Origin: Ignavibacteria bacterium
Lineage (GTDB): Bacteria; Bacteroidota; Ignavibacteria; Tepidaquicellales; Tepidaquicellaceae
DNA: 64,000 bases
Direction: 5' to 3'
Assembly (NCBI GenBank): GCA_016704345.1
Contig: JADJAH010000013.1
Span: 186,001-250,000 of the forward strand
The translations under genes and the position numbers were made by a program. Shown piece by piece: positions 55,497-64,000 of the stretch (within the stretch, counting starts at the first letter, position 1; each line of letters starts with the position of its first letter). The notes under the pieces are model-generated. The model saw nothing but the letters and a program-made list of their open reading frames with translations. It searched no databases and was not told the DNA's origin.

Positions 55497-56186
55497 ATGC
55501 CAAACTCTCCACAACAAATAGCGGTTATTGGCGACATTCATGGCTGCATCCATACTTTGGAAAAGCTTTACAGAAAGCTTTCCGGAGAGAAGTTTGTATA
55601 TTCGGTTGGAGATTTAGTCGACAGAGGGAAATATTCAAAAGAAGTAGTAGCATTCGTAATTGAGAATGGGATCAAAACTGTTAAAGGTAATCGTGAAGAC
55701 ATGATGCTGAAGGCGGTTGAAAATTCTGACAAACTCTTGTCATTTATGAATAAGGAGACAGAACATTATTATTCAAATGGCGGCAGGGAGACACAGTACT
55801 CGTATATCGGCACAAGATCTTTTAAAGATGTAAAGAAGTTTGGCAAGAAACTGAAGTCAATTGGTCATTATGAATTTGCCGTCAGTATGCCATTAAAATA
55901 TGAGTTTAAGAAAGCCGTAATATCTCATGCCGGAATAATTACTGATGGCAACGATATCACAATTCTCTGGAATAGAAGAGAACCTGCATTCATAGAAAAG
56001 CTTCAGATCCACGGACACACACCTCTAAAAGATTTTGCATTCAAGCCAAATCACTTTATCAACATTGACACAGGATGTGTTTATGGTAATAAGCTGACAG
56101 CTGTTATTGTTGATACGAACCTGGGGAAAGTGATCGAGGTCATTCAGGAAAATTGTGATCCTAAAGACACGGGGGATTTCAATTAG
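55497..56186 (+). CDS. PPP-family serine/threonine-type metallophosphatase
   Basis: A 229-residue phosphoesterase of the PPP/ApaH-like family. All catalytic motifs are present: GDIHG (residues 13-17), GDLVDRG, GNRED, ISHAGI and IHGHTPL, which supply the two-metal site. It may dephosphorylate proteins or diadenosine polyphosphates; small size and composition resemble the bacterial PrpE/symmetrical phosphatases. ATG at 55497 is preferred over TTG at 55494. The stop codon TAG lies in the first unit of a long heptamer repeat, a possible source of 3'-UTR variation. Not part of an evident operon. Confidence 0.88.
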   Translation: MPNSPQQIAVIGDIHGCIHTLEKLYRKLSGEKFVYSVGDLVDRGKYSKEVVAFVIENGIKTVKGNREDMMLKAVENSDKLLSFMNKETEHYYSNGGRETQYSYIGTRSFKDVKKFGKKLKSIGHYEFAVSMPLKYEFKKAVISHAGIITDGNDITILWNRREPAFIEKLQIHGHTPLKDFAFKPNHFINIDTGCVYGNKLTAVIVDTNLGKVIEVIQENCDPKDTGDFN

Positions 56187-56302
56187 GAATTAGGAATTAG
56201 GAATTAGGAATTAGGAATTAGGAATTAGGAATTAGGAATTAGGAATTAGGAATTAGGAATTAGGAATTAGGAATTAGGAATTAGGAATTAGGAATTAGGA
56301 AT
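56181..56302. repeat. Heptamer microsatellite (AATTAGG)n
   Basis: About 17 uninterrupted units of AATTAGG begin at the phosphatase stop codon (the TAG at 56184-56186 is inside unit one) and extend to 56302. Confidence 0.97.
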
Positions 56303-56393
56303 AGTTAGACCATTTGATATTTCTTTGCAGAAAGAAATAATCTCAAATTTTACAGGAAGGAACAGCTTCACAACAACTTTCAACTCTCCATTT

Positions 56394-56450
56394 CATTATC
56401 AATTATCAATTTTCAATTATCAATTTTCAATTTTCAATTTTCCACTTTCC
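56394..56450. repeat. AATTATC/AATTTTC short tandem repeats
   Basis: Seven- to eight-base units related to CAATTATCAATTTTCAATT cover about 55 bp upstream of tRNA-Ala. They are the reverse-complement family of the AATTGAAA units elsewhere in the window. Confidence 0.8.
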
Positions 56451-56509
56451 GCTTTCTCTTCTTTCATTGTTAAAGGCCCTCAAAATGCGTACTTTACGGC
56501 TTTAAATTC

Positions 56510-56582
56510 GGGGCTATAGCTTAGCTGGTAGAGCGTTTCGTTCGCAACGAAAAGGTCACCGGTTCGACTCCGGTTAGCTCCA
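56510..56582 (+). tRNA. tRNA-Ala (CGC)
   Basis: Complete cloverleaf: acceptor GGGGCTA/TAGCTCC, D-arm GCTT-AGCTGGTA-GAGC, anticodon arm TTTCG-TTCGCAA-CGAAA with anticodon CGC, T-arm ACCGG-TTCGACT-CCGGT and discriminator A. CCA is not encoded. The following 230 bp up to gyrA contain no gene I can support. Confidence 0.96.
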
Positions 56583-56813
56583 CTCAATAGTCTCATTACC
56601 CTATATTAAAGCTCCGAATTGTGTTTTCGTAACAGTGATTTTGATTCAAAATTTGCCGGATTTCGTACACAATATGAAATTTGCAATTATGCTTTTTAGT
56701 TGATCAATCAGAAAATAGTTCACTGATAATTTCATCTAAATGATTTTTTAACGAAGAGTATTCCCAAAGGAATTTAACAATGATTACAATAAACTAAGTA
56801 CAGTCAAAAACAG

Positions 56814-59270
56814 ATGGCAAATGAAAAGATAGTACCAGTCAATATTGAAGAGGAAATGAAATCCTCTTACATTGACTATTCAATGTCCGTTATAGTTGCA
56901 AGAGCTCTTCCGGATGTTCGTGACGGACTGAAGCCGGTGCACAGAAGAGTTTTGTTTGGTATGAATGAACTTGGTCTGGCTCCAAACAGGGCTTACAAGA
57001 AATCTGCAAGAATTGTCGGAGAAGTGCTTGGTAAGTATCACCCCCACGGTGACAAAGCCGTGTATGATACCATGGTACGTATGGTTCAGGAATTTTCTCT
57101 AAGGTATCCGCTGGTTGACGGACAAGGTAATTTCGGTTCGGTTGACGGCGACTCACCCGCAGCGATGCGTTATACAGAAGTAAGATTGTCGCGCGTTGCA
57201 GAAGCATTGCTTCAGGACCTTGAGAAGAATACGGTAGATTTTGTTGCAAACTTTGACGATACGCTTACCGAACCCTCCGTACTGCCTTCGATTATGCCCA
57301 ATCTTCTTGTTAACGGCTCAAACGGTATTGCCGTGGGTATGGCGACAAATATTCCTCCGCACAATCTCAACGAGGTTTGTGACGGAATTATTCATCTGAT
57401 TAAGAATCCTGATGCTGACATAAAGAAACTTATGAAGTTTGTAACAGCACCCGACTTTCCAACCGGAGCAATAATCTATGGCTATGACCCGGTTAGAGAA
57501 GCTTATGAAACCGGAAGGGGAAAAGTTATTCTCAGAGCAAAAGCATCCATAGAAACTGAAAAGAACGGCAGGCAAAACATTGTCATTACCGAGATACCTT
57601 ATCAGGTAAACAAAGTATCACTCATAGAGAATATTGCACAGCTGGTAAGGGATAAGAAGATCGAAGATATTTCAGAGATCAACGATGAAAGCGATAGGGA
57701 CGGTATGAGAATTCTCATTGGGCTTAAACGCGATGCGAATCCACATGTGATCATCAACAATCTCTACAAGCATACACAAATGCAGACCACCTTCGGTGTG
57801 ATTATGCTTGCGCTTGTAGAAGGCATCCCAAAGGTTTTGAACCTTAAGGAGATGATGGTGCATTTCATCAACCACCGTCTAGATGTAATTGTAAGAAGGA
57901 CGAAGTTTGAACTTGATGCGGCTGAAAAACGCGCTCACATTCTTGAAGGCTACATCATAGCTCTTGATAACATAGATGAGATCATCAAGCTCATAAAGAA
58001 ATCAAAAGATACTCCAACTGCAAAAGAAGGCTTGATGAAAACATTCAAGCTATCTGATATTCAGGCGACGGCGATCCTGGAAATGAGATTGCAAAGACTT
58101 ACCGGACTTGAAAGAAAGAAGATTGAAGATGAATATAAGGAAGTGCTTAAAACTATTGAGAGACTCAGAAGAATTCTTGACAGTGAACAATTGCGAAGGG
58201 AAATGATTTGCGACGATCTCAAAATGCTTAAGGAAAAGTTTGGAGACGAAAGAAGAACTTCAATCATTCATGATGTCAGAAAGATGTCAGACGATGACAT
58301 GATGAAAGAGCTTGTGAAGGAAGAAGATGTTGTGATAACAATATCAAACAAAGGCTTCATAAAAAGGATACCCGTAAACTCTTACAAGACTCAGGGCAGA
58401 GGCGGCAAGGGAATCAAAGGCGCATCAACAGGCAGCAGTGAGGATGATTTCATCGAGCACATGTTCATCGGTTCTACTCATCAGTATATAATGTTTTTCA
58501 CGGATAAGGGAAAATGTTACTGGCTCAAAGTTTACGACATACCCGAAGCCAGCAGAACATCCCGCGGTAAGTCCGTGTTGAATCTCATTGAGAAAGAGAA
58601 AGAAGAAAACATCTCGGCGTTCCTGATGGTTAAAGATTTCAGCGAGCCGCTGTTTATAACTATGGCGACAAAAAACGGTGTGATAAAAAAGACTGCGCTC
58701 GTTAGTTATTCAAACATCAGAAGAAACGGCATCGTAGCTATTAATCTTAACGACAATGACCGGCTCGTTGATGTAAGACTCACAAACGGTTCGCAGGAAA
58801 TTCTCATCGGTTCACATGACGGACAGGCAATCAGATTCAACGAGTCGCATGTAAGAGACATGGGACGAACTGCAACCGGAGTAAGGGCAATCAATCTTGC
58901 AAAGGGTGATTATGTTGTTGGACTTGTCGCTGTCACAAGGCCAAGCGCTACAATACTTGTCGTAACAGATAAAGGCTATGGCAAGAGAAGTGATCTTGCG
59001 GATTACAGAATTACCAATCGCGGCGGTAAAGGTGTTATTACAGTTAAGACTACTGAGAAAGTCGGAAAGTTAATCTCGATAAAGGAAGTGACAGACACAG
59101 ACGATCTTATGATCATTACTTCCAAAGGAATTCTTATCAGACAGAAAGTAAAAGATATCAGGGTGATGAGTAGGAATACACAGGGAGTGAGAGTCATCCG
59201 GCTTGATGAAGGTGATACTATCTCGGCGATTGCAGGGACTGCTGAGGAAGAGAAAATAATAGAAGATTGA
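56814..59270 (+). CDS. gyrA: DNA gyrase subunit A
   Basis: GyrA breaks and rejoins DNA in the gyrase heterotetramer. The N-terminus (SSYIDYSMSVIVARALPDVR, DGLKPVHRRVLFGMNELGLA) and the active-site Tyr (RYTEVRL, Tyr 120) are clear. The C-terminal beta-pinwheel contains the GyrA box as QGRGGKGIKG, which separates it from ParC. The quinolone-resistance region reads HPHGDKAVYDTM: Lys 81 stands where E. coli has Ser 83, while Asp 85 (E. coli Asp 87) is retained. 818 residues, intact, with a typical start (MANEKIVPVNIEEEMKSS). It has its own transcription unit between tRNA-Ala and threonine aldolase. Confidence 0.97.
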   Translation: MANEKIVPVNIEEEMKSSYIDYSMSVIVARALPDVRDGLKPVHRRVLFGMNELGLAPNRAYKKSARIVGEVLGKYHPHGDKAVYDTMVRMVQEFSLRYPLVDGQGNFGSVDGDSPAAMRYTEVRLSRVAEALLQDLEKNTVDFVANFDDTLTEPSVLPSIMPNLLVNGSNGIAVGMATNIPPHNLNEVCDGIIHLIKNPDADIKKLMKFVTAPDFPTGAIIYGYDPVREAYETGRGKVILRAKASIETEKNGRQNIVITEIPYQVNKVSLIENIAQLVRDKKIEDISEINDESDRDGMRILIGLKRDANPHVIINNLYKHTQMQTTFGVIMLALVEGIPKVLNLKEMMVHFINHRLDVIVRRTKFELDAAEKRAHILEGYIIALDNIDEIIKLIKKSKDTPTAKEGLMKTFKLSDIQATAILEMRLQRLTGLERKKIEDEYKEVLKTIERLRRILDSEQLRREMICDDLKMLKEKFGDERRTSIIHDVRKMSDDDMMKELVKEEDVVITISNKGFIKRIPVNSYKTQGRGGKGIKGASTGSSEDDFIEHMFIGSTHQYIMFFTDKGKCYWLKVYDIPEASRTSRGKSVLNLIEKEKEENISAFLMVKDFSEPLFITMATKNGVIKKTALVSYSNIRRNGIVAINLNDNDRLVDVRLTNGSQEILIGSHDGQAIRFNESHVRDMGRTATGVRAINLAKGDYVVGLVAVTRPSATILVVTDKGYGKRSDLADYRITNRGGKGVITVKTTEKVGKLISIKEVTDTDDLMIITSKGILIRQKVKDIRVMSRNTQGVRVIRLDEGDTISAIAGTAEEEKIIED

Positions 59271-59326
59271 GAATTGAAAGTTGAAATTTGAGAGTTGAGA
59301 ATTGAGAATTGAAAATTGAAAATTGA
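59264..59326. repeat. AATTGA-type short tandem repeats after gyrA
   Basis: Degenerate 7-bp units (GAATTGA, AATTGAA) start inside the final codons of gyrA and extend about 60 bp. Confidence 0.75.
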
Positions 59327-59424
59327 GTGCGAAGACATTATTGGCATGGCTAATATACAATTGAAAAATCTATTTTGTTTTTCATCGTTGTCAATTTGCG
59401 TTTCAAATAAATTCATTTGATTGA

Positions 59425-60443
59425 ATGATTGATCTGAGAAGTGATACAATAACGCGTCCGTCGAGAGAAATGCTTGAGGCAATGATGCATGCTGAAACAG
59501 GTGATGATGTATTCAGCGAAGACCCGACAGTAAACAAGCTTCAGGAAATGTGCGCTGAACTTAGCGGTAAAGAGTCTTCACTCTTTGTAACTTCGGTGTG
59601 ATGGGCAATCAGCTTGCAATCAAATCACATACTGAGCCAGGAGATGAAGTAATTGTAGAAACCGAATCTCATGTCATCAATTATGAAACAGCAGCTCCTT
59701 CGGTAATTTCATCAGTACAACTGCTTCCCGTAACTGGGATGAATGGAATCTTATATGCAGATGATATAAAAAAGCATATTCGATCTTCAGAATATTACTT
59801 TCCGAGAACACGTCTTGTTTGTCTGGAGAATACTCATAACCGTGCGGGGGGAGTCATCCTTCCAATTGAAAGTATCATGAGTATTTCAGAGATGGCAAAG
59901 GAAATGGGAATTAAGACTCATTTAGACGGAGCAAGAATATTCAATGCACAGGTTGAGACAGGTATTACTTTAAAGGATTATGCTTCTCACTTTGATTCAG
60001 TTTCTTTCTGCTTTTCCAAAGGACTCGGTTGTCCGGTTGGTTCAATATTGTGCGGTAACAGAAAATTCATTGAGAAGGCAAGGAAGTGGAGAAAAATTCT
60101 TGGCGGCGGTATGAGACAGGCTGGAATACTTGCTGCTGCCGGTATTTATGCTCTCCAAAACAATATTCTGCGTCTCAAACAGGATCATGATAAAGCAATG
60201 ATCTTTGCAGGTGAACTCAAAACTTTAGACCGGATTACCATCAACCAGGAAAATGTTCAAACAAACATAGTGATCTTTGCTTTAAAAGATACTCCAAAGA
60301 ATGAATTTCTGAATGAGATGAAAGAAAGAGGAGTGAATCTCTCTTCCGGCAGTTATGAAAATATCAGAGCAGTATTTCACATGGATGTTTCTGAAGAAGA
60401 GACGATACTTGCAATAGATAAAATCCGAGGCGCTTTAGCTTAG
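59425..60443 (+). CDS. ltaE: Threonine aldolase (one-base frameshift)
   Basis: A PLP-dependent, fold-type I aldolase that cleaves L-(allo)threonine to glycine and acetaldehyde. ATG at 59425 gives IDLRSDTITRPSREMLEAMM and TGDDVFSEDPTVNKLQE. The frame breaks after SLFVTS at about 59594: one base is missing before GGTGTGATGG, which should read S-G-V-M-G-N-Q. The second frame then runs from 59598 through HLDGARIFNAQVETG and the PLP-lysine region FSKGLGCPVGSILCG, ending at 60443. Corrected length 339 residues. It lies next to serine-biosynthesis genes on the opposite strand, consistent with glycine/serine metabolism. Confidence 0.93.
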
Positions 60444-60564
60444 AATAATTAGTGAAATGTATGTGAGTTGGATTAATCTGATTGAGTTACTAAGAATTGA
60501 GAGTCTTTGATTCATTTGTAGGTTCACTTAATTTCTTAAACCAAATTTTTTCCGGCGCAATGTT

Positions 60565-61644
60565 TCATGATGTTGAGCTGAACACTTCAGCAATATTCTT
60601 CACGTCCTCCAATCTGTGCATTGGGAAATTAGCAATCCTGATCTCAGAATCTTTGTACTTTCCGTATCCGGAACCGACAACGTAACCGCTATCTAAGAGT
60701 CTCTGTTTTATCTCCGCTTGTTTATCTCCCGCCTGTGCTATGATGATTGTCTTAGATCTTTCATCTTGCTTCTTAACTAATGCTTGAATATTAGCACAGG
60801 AATCTATTGCTGAGTAAAGCAACTCTGCTTTTGCTTCAGTCTCCAATCTCATTTTTTCTTTGCCGTATTCGAGAAGATGTTGGCTCACTTTGCCAAGCAA
60901 ATATATAGCGAGCACATTAGGCGTTTCTGTATTCTGATACTTCACGGCATATTCGGCAAGTGACAAAAGATTGTGATAACTGCCAATACTGCCGCCCTTC
61001 TCTTTCAGATGCTTTGCTTTTTCAATGCATCTTTTATTCACAATGAGCACTCCAAGTCCGGCCGGCATTCCGAATCCTTTCTGAACTGAGAAAAATGCTG
61101 CATCTAATTTACTAAAGTCCGGCTCTATGTATGGAACGGAAGTAACAACATCAATGACAACAATTGCTTCAGGATATTTCTCTTTTACTTCGTATATTTT
61201 TTCAAGGTCAGTTGCAACTCCGGAGCTGGTTTCATTTTGCGTGAAACAGATCATTTCGCTGTTAGTCATATCAGGGAGTTCACTGAAATCAAATCCGCTT
61301 CCATGTTCAACTGTTGTTGCAGTTGAGTCTTTTCCCAGTTCAATTGCGGTCTTGTGGAATCTTTCTGCAAATGCTCCATTTACAAAATGATGTGAACTTT
61401 TTAATACGCAGTTCTGAACCAATCTGTCCATGCACTCAGTGGCGGAACCAAGAAACAGAATCACAAAATCATCGGGGATGTTCAACAGACTGCGCAATGC
61501 TTTGTCAGTTGATCTATAGATCTCTACGAACTCTTTGCTCCTGTGATTGATCGAACAAATATCATCTTTCAATGCCTGAGCAATTGCTTCATGCACTATT
61601 GGATGAAGCTCGGTGGGTCCTGGAGTGAAGTATATCTTTCTCAT
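60565..61644 (-). CDS. Class V aminotransferase, probable phosphoserine aminotransferase
   Basis: A 359-residue PLP enzyme of the class V aminotransferase family. TPGPTELHPIVHEAIAQAL is the usual opening; VIDVVTSVPYIEPDF and FSVQKGFGMPAGLGVLIV contain the metal-free PLP Asp and the Schiff-base Lys (QKGFG). The start ATG overlaps the SerB-SerA stop (TAATG), so it is translationally coupled to it. With 3-phosphoglycerate dehydrogenase and phosphoserine phosphatase in that partner, the missing step of serine synthesis is phosphoserine aminotransferase, so this is the likely role. Sequence alone also fits alanine-glyoxylate aminotransferase. Confidence 0.82.
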   Translation of the reverse strand: MRKIYFTPGPTELHPIVHEAIAQALKDDICSINHRSKEFVEIYRSTDKALRSLLNIPDDFVILFLGSATECMDRLVQNCVLKSSHHFVNGAFAERFHKTAIELGKDSTATTVEHGSGFDFSELPDMTNSEMICFTQNETSSGVATDLEKIYEVKEKYPEAIVVIDVVTSVPYIEPDFSKLDAAFFSVQKGFGMPAGLGVLIVNKRCIEKAKHLKEKGGSIGSYHNLLSLAEYAVKYQNTETPNVLAIYLLGKVSQHLLEYGKEKMRLETEAKAELLYSAIDSCANIQALVKKQDERSKTIIIAQAGDKQAEIKQRLLDSGYVVGSGYGKYKDSEIRIANFPMHRLEDVKNIAEVFSSTS

Positions 61645-63534
61645 TAATACAGTACTCTGAATTTGATAGTGTTTGGAATCATCTTTAGGTCATGTATCAC
61701 CTGCGGATTGTATTTCTTGCTTATGTCTGTGATCACATATCCAATCAGTTCATTTGTCTTTAGATATTGTCCGGTTATGTTGATCTTGTGCGCCGCAAGT
61801 ATGTTGTTGATCTGTGCAAGTATGCCCGGAACATTCGCGTGAATATGAATCAGCCGATGGGCGTTCTGGAAATTTTGGCAACTGAAGTTCGGGAAAGTTC
61901 ACACTGTGAAATGTGTTGCCGCTGTTGATGAAGTCAATGATCTTGCCCGGCACGAAATTGCCGATGTCTTTCTGCGCTTCCTGAGTGCTTCCCCCAATGT
62001 GAGGTGTAAGAATTACGTTCGGCAGATTCTGAAGAGGGGATTTGAAGCCTGAGTCATTTCCTGCAGGCTCATGCGGAAAGACGTCTACAGATGTTCCCCG
62101 GATCTTTCCGTTCTTAATATTTCTCGCAAGTGCTTCTATATCTACTACATGCCCTCTGCTGAGATTCAAAAAAATCACCCCATTCTTCATGTAGCTAAAT
62201 GCCTTCTCATTAATGAAATCAGTATTCTCTTTCCTGCCATCAATATGCAGAGTAATGATGTCTGCCTTTTTCAAAAGTTCAGGTAAAGTCTGGCATTTAC
62301 GGGCATTTCCCAGAGACAGTCTGTCAACTACATCATAAAAATATACTTCCATGCCCAGATCTTCTGCCAGCACTGAGAGCTGTGATCCGATCTTGCCGTA
62401 ACCGATTATGCCGATCTTCTTTCCTCGGATTTCAAAACTGCTTGCGGCAGACTTATCCCATTTTCCCTTATGAAGATTAGAACTCTTATCAACGATGTTT
62501 CTTATCAGTAAAATAATTTCTCCCAGCGCAAGCTCAACCACGCTTCTTGTATTGCTGAACGGAGCATTGAAGACCGGTATGCCTTTCATCAGGCAGCCGT
62601 TAAGATCTATCTGATTTGTACCAATACAAAACGCGCCAATAGAGATCAGTCTCTTTGCATGTGTCAGAACTTCTCCGCTAACATTCGTCTTCGATCTGAT
62701 CCCAAGTACTGATACTTCCTTTATGATCCTTGAAAGTTCCTCTGGAGAAGGACTCTTGTCAATCGTTTCAACGGAATAGCCCTCATTGCGAAAGATCTCA
62801 ACTGCATCTTTGTGAACATTCTCAAGCAGTAAAACTTTTATTCGGTTCTTTGGATACGAAATTGACATCGGCAATTTGCTGACATACAAAATCTCATCAA
62901 TGCTGGGAGCAATATGATCTGCTTTCTCCGAGACAATCTTTCTTTCTATGTTTTCGGTGAAGGCAAAAAACTTGTGTGCAATGCCGGCTTTCTTTAGTTC
63001 ATAATCTGTATATCCGTCACCGATTACGTTTATAGTGCCTTTTAGCTTGAGCGCCTTGATCTGATTTATTTTACCGTTACTTCCGGATAGAACATTTCTC
63101 TTATCGAAACCCGTAATCTTTCCGGCTTTATCGAATCTGAAACTGTTTGCGTAAACATTTGTGGCATTAATACCGAACCTTTCAACTATCGGCACTATGA
63201 TCTCCTTAAATCCGCCGGAAACAATGATTATCTTATCTGAAAACTTCCTAAAAAAGTTCTTATTTCTTACAACTGACTTCGAGATCTTTCTTGAGATCAG
63301 TTTTACGGCTTTGTCAATATCATCTTTCCCTGCATCAAGCAACTTTATTCTTTGCTCAAGTGAATCAGCAAAAGTGATCTTACCGGACATTGCCTTGTTT
63401 GTAATTGAAGAGAATTTCTCCATACGGTTTTTTTTGTCGGGAGAATTCTTCAACGCAATTCTGCAGAGTTCATCAAGCGCTTCAACGCTTACGAAGGTAC
63501 TGTCGAAATCGATTATGTAATAATTGTTAGCCAA
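61644..63534 (-). CDS. serA: Phosphoserine phosphatase / 3-phosphoglycerate dehydrogenase fusion (frameshifted end)
   Basis: One protein joins two serine-pathway enzymes. Residues 1-215 are a HAD phosphoserine phosphatase (IDFDSTFVSVEALDELC, IIVSGGFKEIIVP, NVIGDGYTDYELKKAG). Residues 230-545 are the NAD-dependent dehydrogenase (GIIGYGKIGSQLS, LNLSRGHVVDIEALA, TPHIGGSTQEAQKD). An extra base in the A-run 61870-61872 gives a false tail (stop at 61750). Without it, the end is an ACT domain: NAHRLIHIHANVPGILAQIN, KINITGQYLKTNE, stop at 61644. Corrected length 629 residues, the size of known Bacteroidetes fusions. The stop overlaps the aminotransferase start. Confidence 0.93.
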
Positions 63535-63646
63535 GGTGAAATGAGTTGTTGGTTACTGCAAATAAAGAAGAAGTAAATCCGGTTCAATATTTTCCTGTCG
63601 AAAATAGTCTGCAATCATCGTTTGCAATAAGTAGGGTTATGAATTG

Positions 63647-63718
63647 AGCGGGAGACGGGGATCGAACCCGCGACGTCAAGCTTGGGAAGCTTGCATTCTG
63701 CCACTGAATTACTCCCGC
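63647..63718 (-). tRNA. tRNA-Gly (CCC)
   Basis: On the minus strand: acceptor GCGGGAG/CTCCCGC, D-arm ATTC-AGTGGCA-GAAT, anticodon arm CAAGC-TTCCCAA-GCTTG with anticodon CCC, T-arm GCGGG-TTCGATC-CCCGT, discriminator T. CCA is not encoded. Confidence 0.95.
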
Positions 63719-63821
63719 TTGATTGCAATTAAAAATTAAGAATTAGAAATTAGAAATAATATTCCGAAGTCTATCTTCTGTAATTATCTTGCTTTCATTA
63801 TTCATATCTTAAAACAATATT

Positions 63822-64000
63822 TTACAGAATGAAGATCAGCAAGGCAATGATGCCAAGAACAAGAATGATTGTTATCAGCAAATATTGGGACACCTCGAAT
63901 GTATTTTCTACGATCTCAACATTAGATCCTGCGGCTGTAACTTTCCCTGTAATAGCAAACAGGTCTTCATCTCCGTCTCCATCCGAGTCAGCCATAAATA
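63822..64000 (-). CDS. C-terminal tail of a calcium-loop-type protein with a membrane anchor (partial)
   Basis: The minus-strand frame is open to the window edge and encodes about 59 residues ending at 63822. ADSDGDGDEDLFAITGKV is an acidic, calcium-loop-like stretch. A single hydrophobic helix (LITIILVLGIIALLIFIL) ends the protein. An ATG at 63995 could make a 57-residue protein, but the open frame continues upstream, so this is more likely the end of a longer, anchored protein. Function not recognised. Confidence 0.45.
   Translation of the reverse strand, partial: FMADSDGDGDEDLFAITGKVTAAGSNVEIVENTFEVSQYLLITIILVLGIIALLIFIL

Overview
The window looks like a chromosomal segment from a Gram-negative bacterium of the FCB group, most likely Ignavibacteria or a close Chlorobi/Bacteroidota relative. 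The main evidence is: at least seven secreted proteins ending in the NYPNPFNPST-type type IX secretion (T9SS) sorting domain, plus a gingipain-like C25 peptidase with a variant of it; a separate atpD-atpC pair; a SerB-SerA fusion of the kind found in Bacteroidetes; and Bacteroidetes-type promoter elements (TTTG, about 19 nt, TAnnTTTG). Many spacers carry short AT-rich tandem repeats. No rRNA, CRISPR array, prophage or transposase gene was found.

Layout. 1-4.2 kb: 3' end of glmS, a long palindromic spacer, atpD-atpC and tRNA-Lys. 4.4-7.6 kb: a Fic AMP-transferase with an operator-like repeat, a repeat-rich stretch (94-bp duplication and 21-bp minisatellite) and a hypothetical gene. 7.7-21.5 kb (minus strand): a glycosyltransferase, a large C25 peptidase, two paralogous Cys-rich T9SS cargo proteins, a beta-propeller/degenerate phosphoesterase/dockerin protein and an SBBP-repeat protein. 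21.6-29.5 kb (plus): an apparent exopolysaccharide cluster with a membrane GT2 synthase, an outer-membrane barrel, a glycoside-hydrolase-like TIM barrel, a polysaccharide deacetylase and a second, degenerate deacetylase-like protein. 29.8-38.6 kb: four tandem T9SS surface proteins sharing an almost interchangeable 3' module; three have IgGFc-binding-like N-terminal regions, and each gene is followed by a strong hairpin terminator.

38.7-49.6 kb: a lipoprotein, tsaD, a secreted amidotransferase-like protein, a BtuF-like lipoprotein, an ABC-F ATPase, an outer-membrane protein and a four-gene glycan cluster (GT39-like, methyltransferase, epimerase, GT2). 49.6-55.4 kb (minus): copA-like ATPase, folP and metG in one overlapping operon, then a DCC-family redox protein. 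55.5-64 kb: PPP-family phosphatase, tRNA-Ala, gyrA, threonine aldolase, the serine-biosynthesis pair (class V aminotransferase and SerB-SerA), tRNA-Gly and the tail of another gene.

About thirteen genes, including essential atpD and folP, are split by single-base indels, often in homopolymers. Repairing one base gives normal family lengths, so I read these as probable sequence errors and list most such genes as one CDS. Together the genes describe a cell that invests heavily in secreted and surface-attached proteins and an exopolysaccharide, beside ordinary housekeeping functions.
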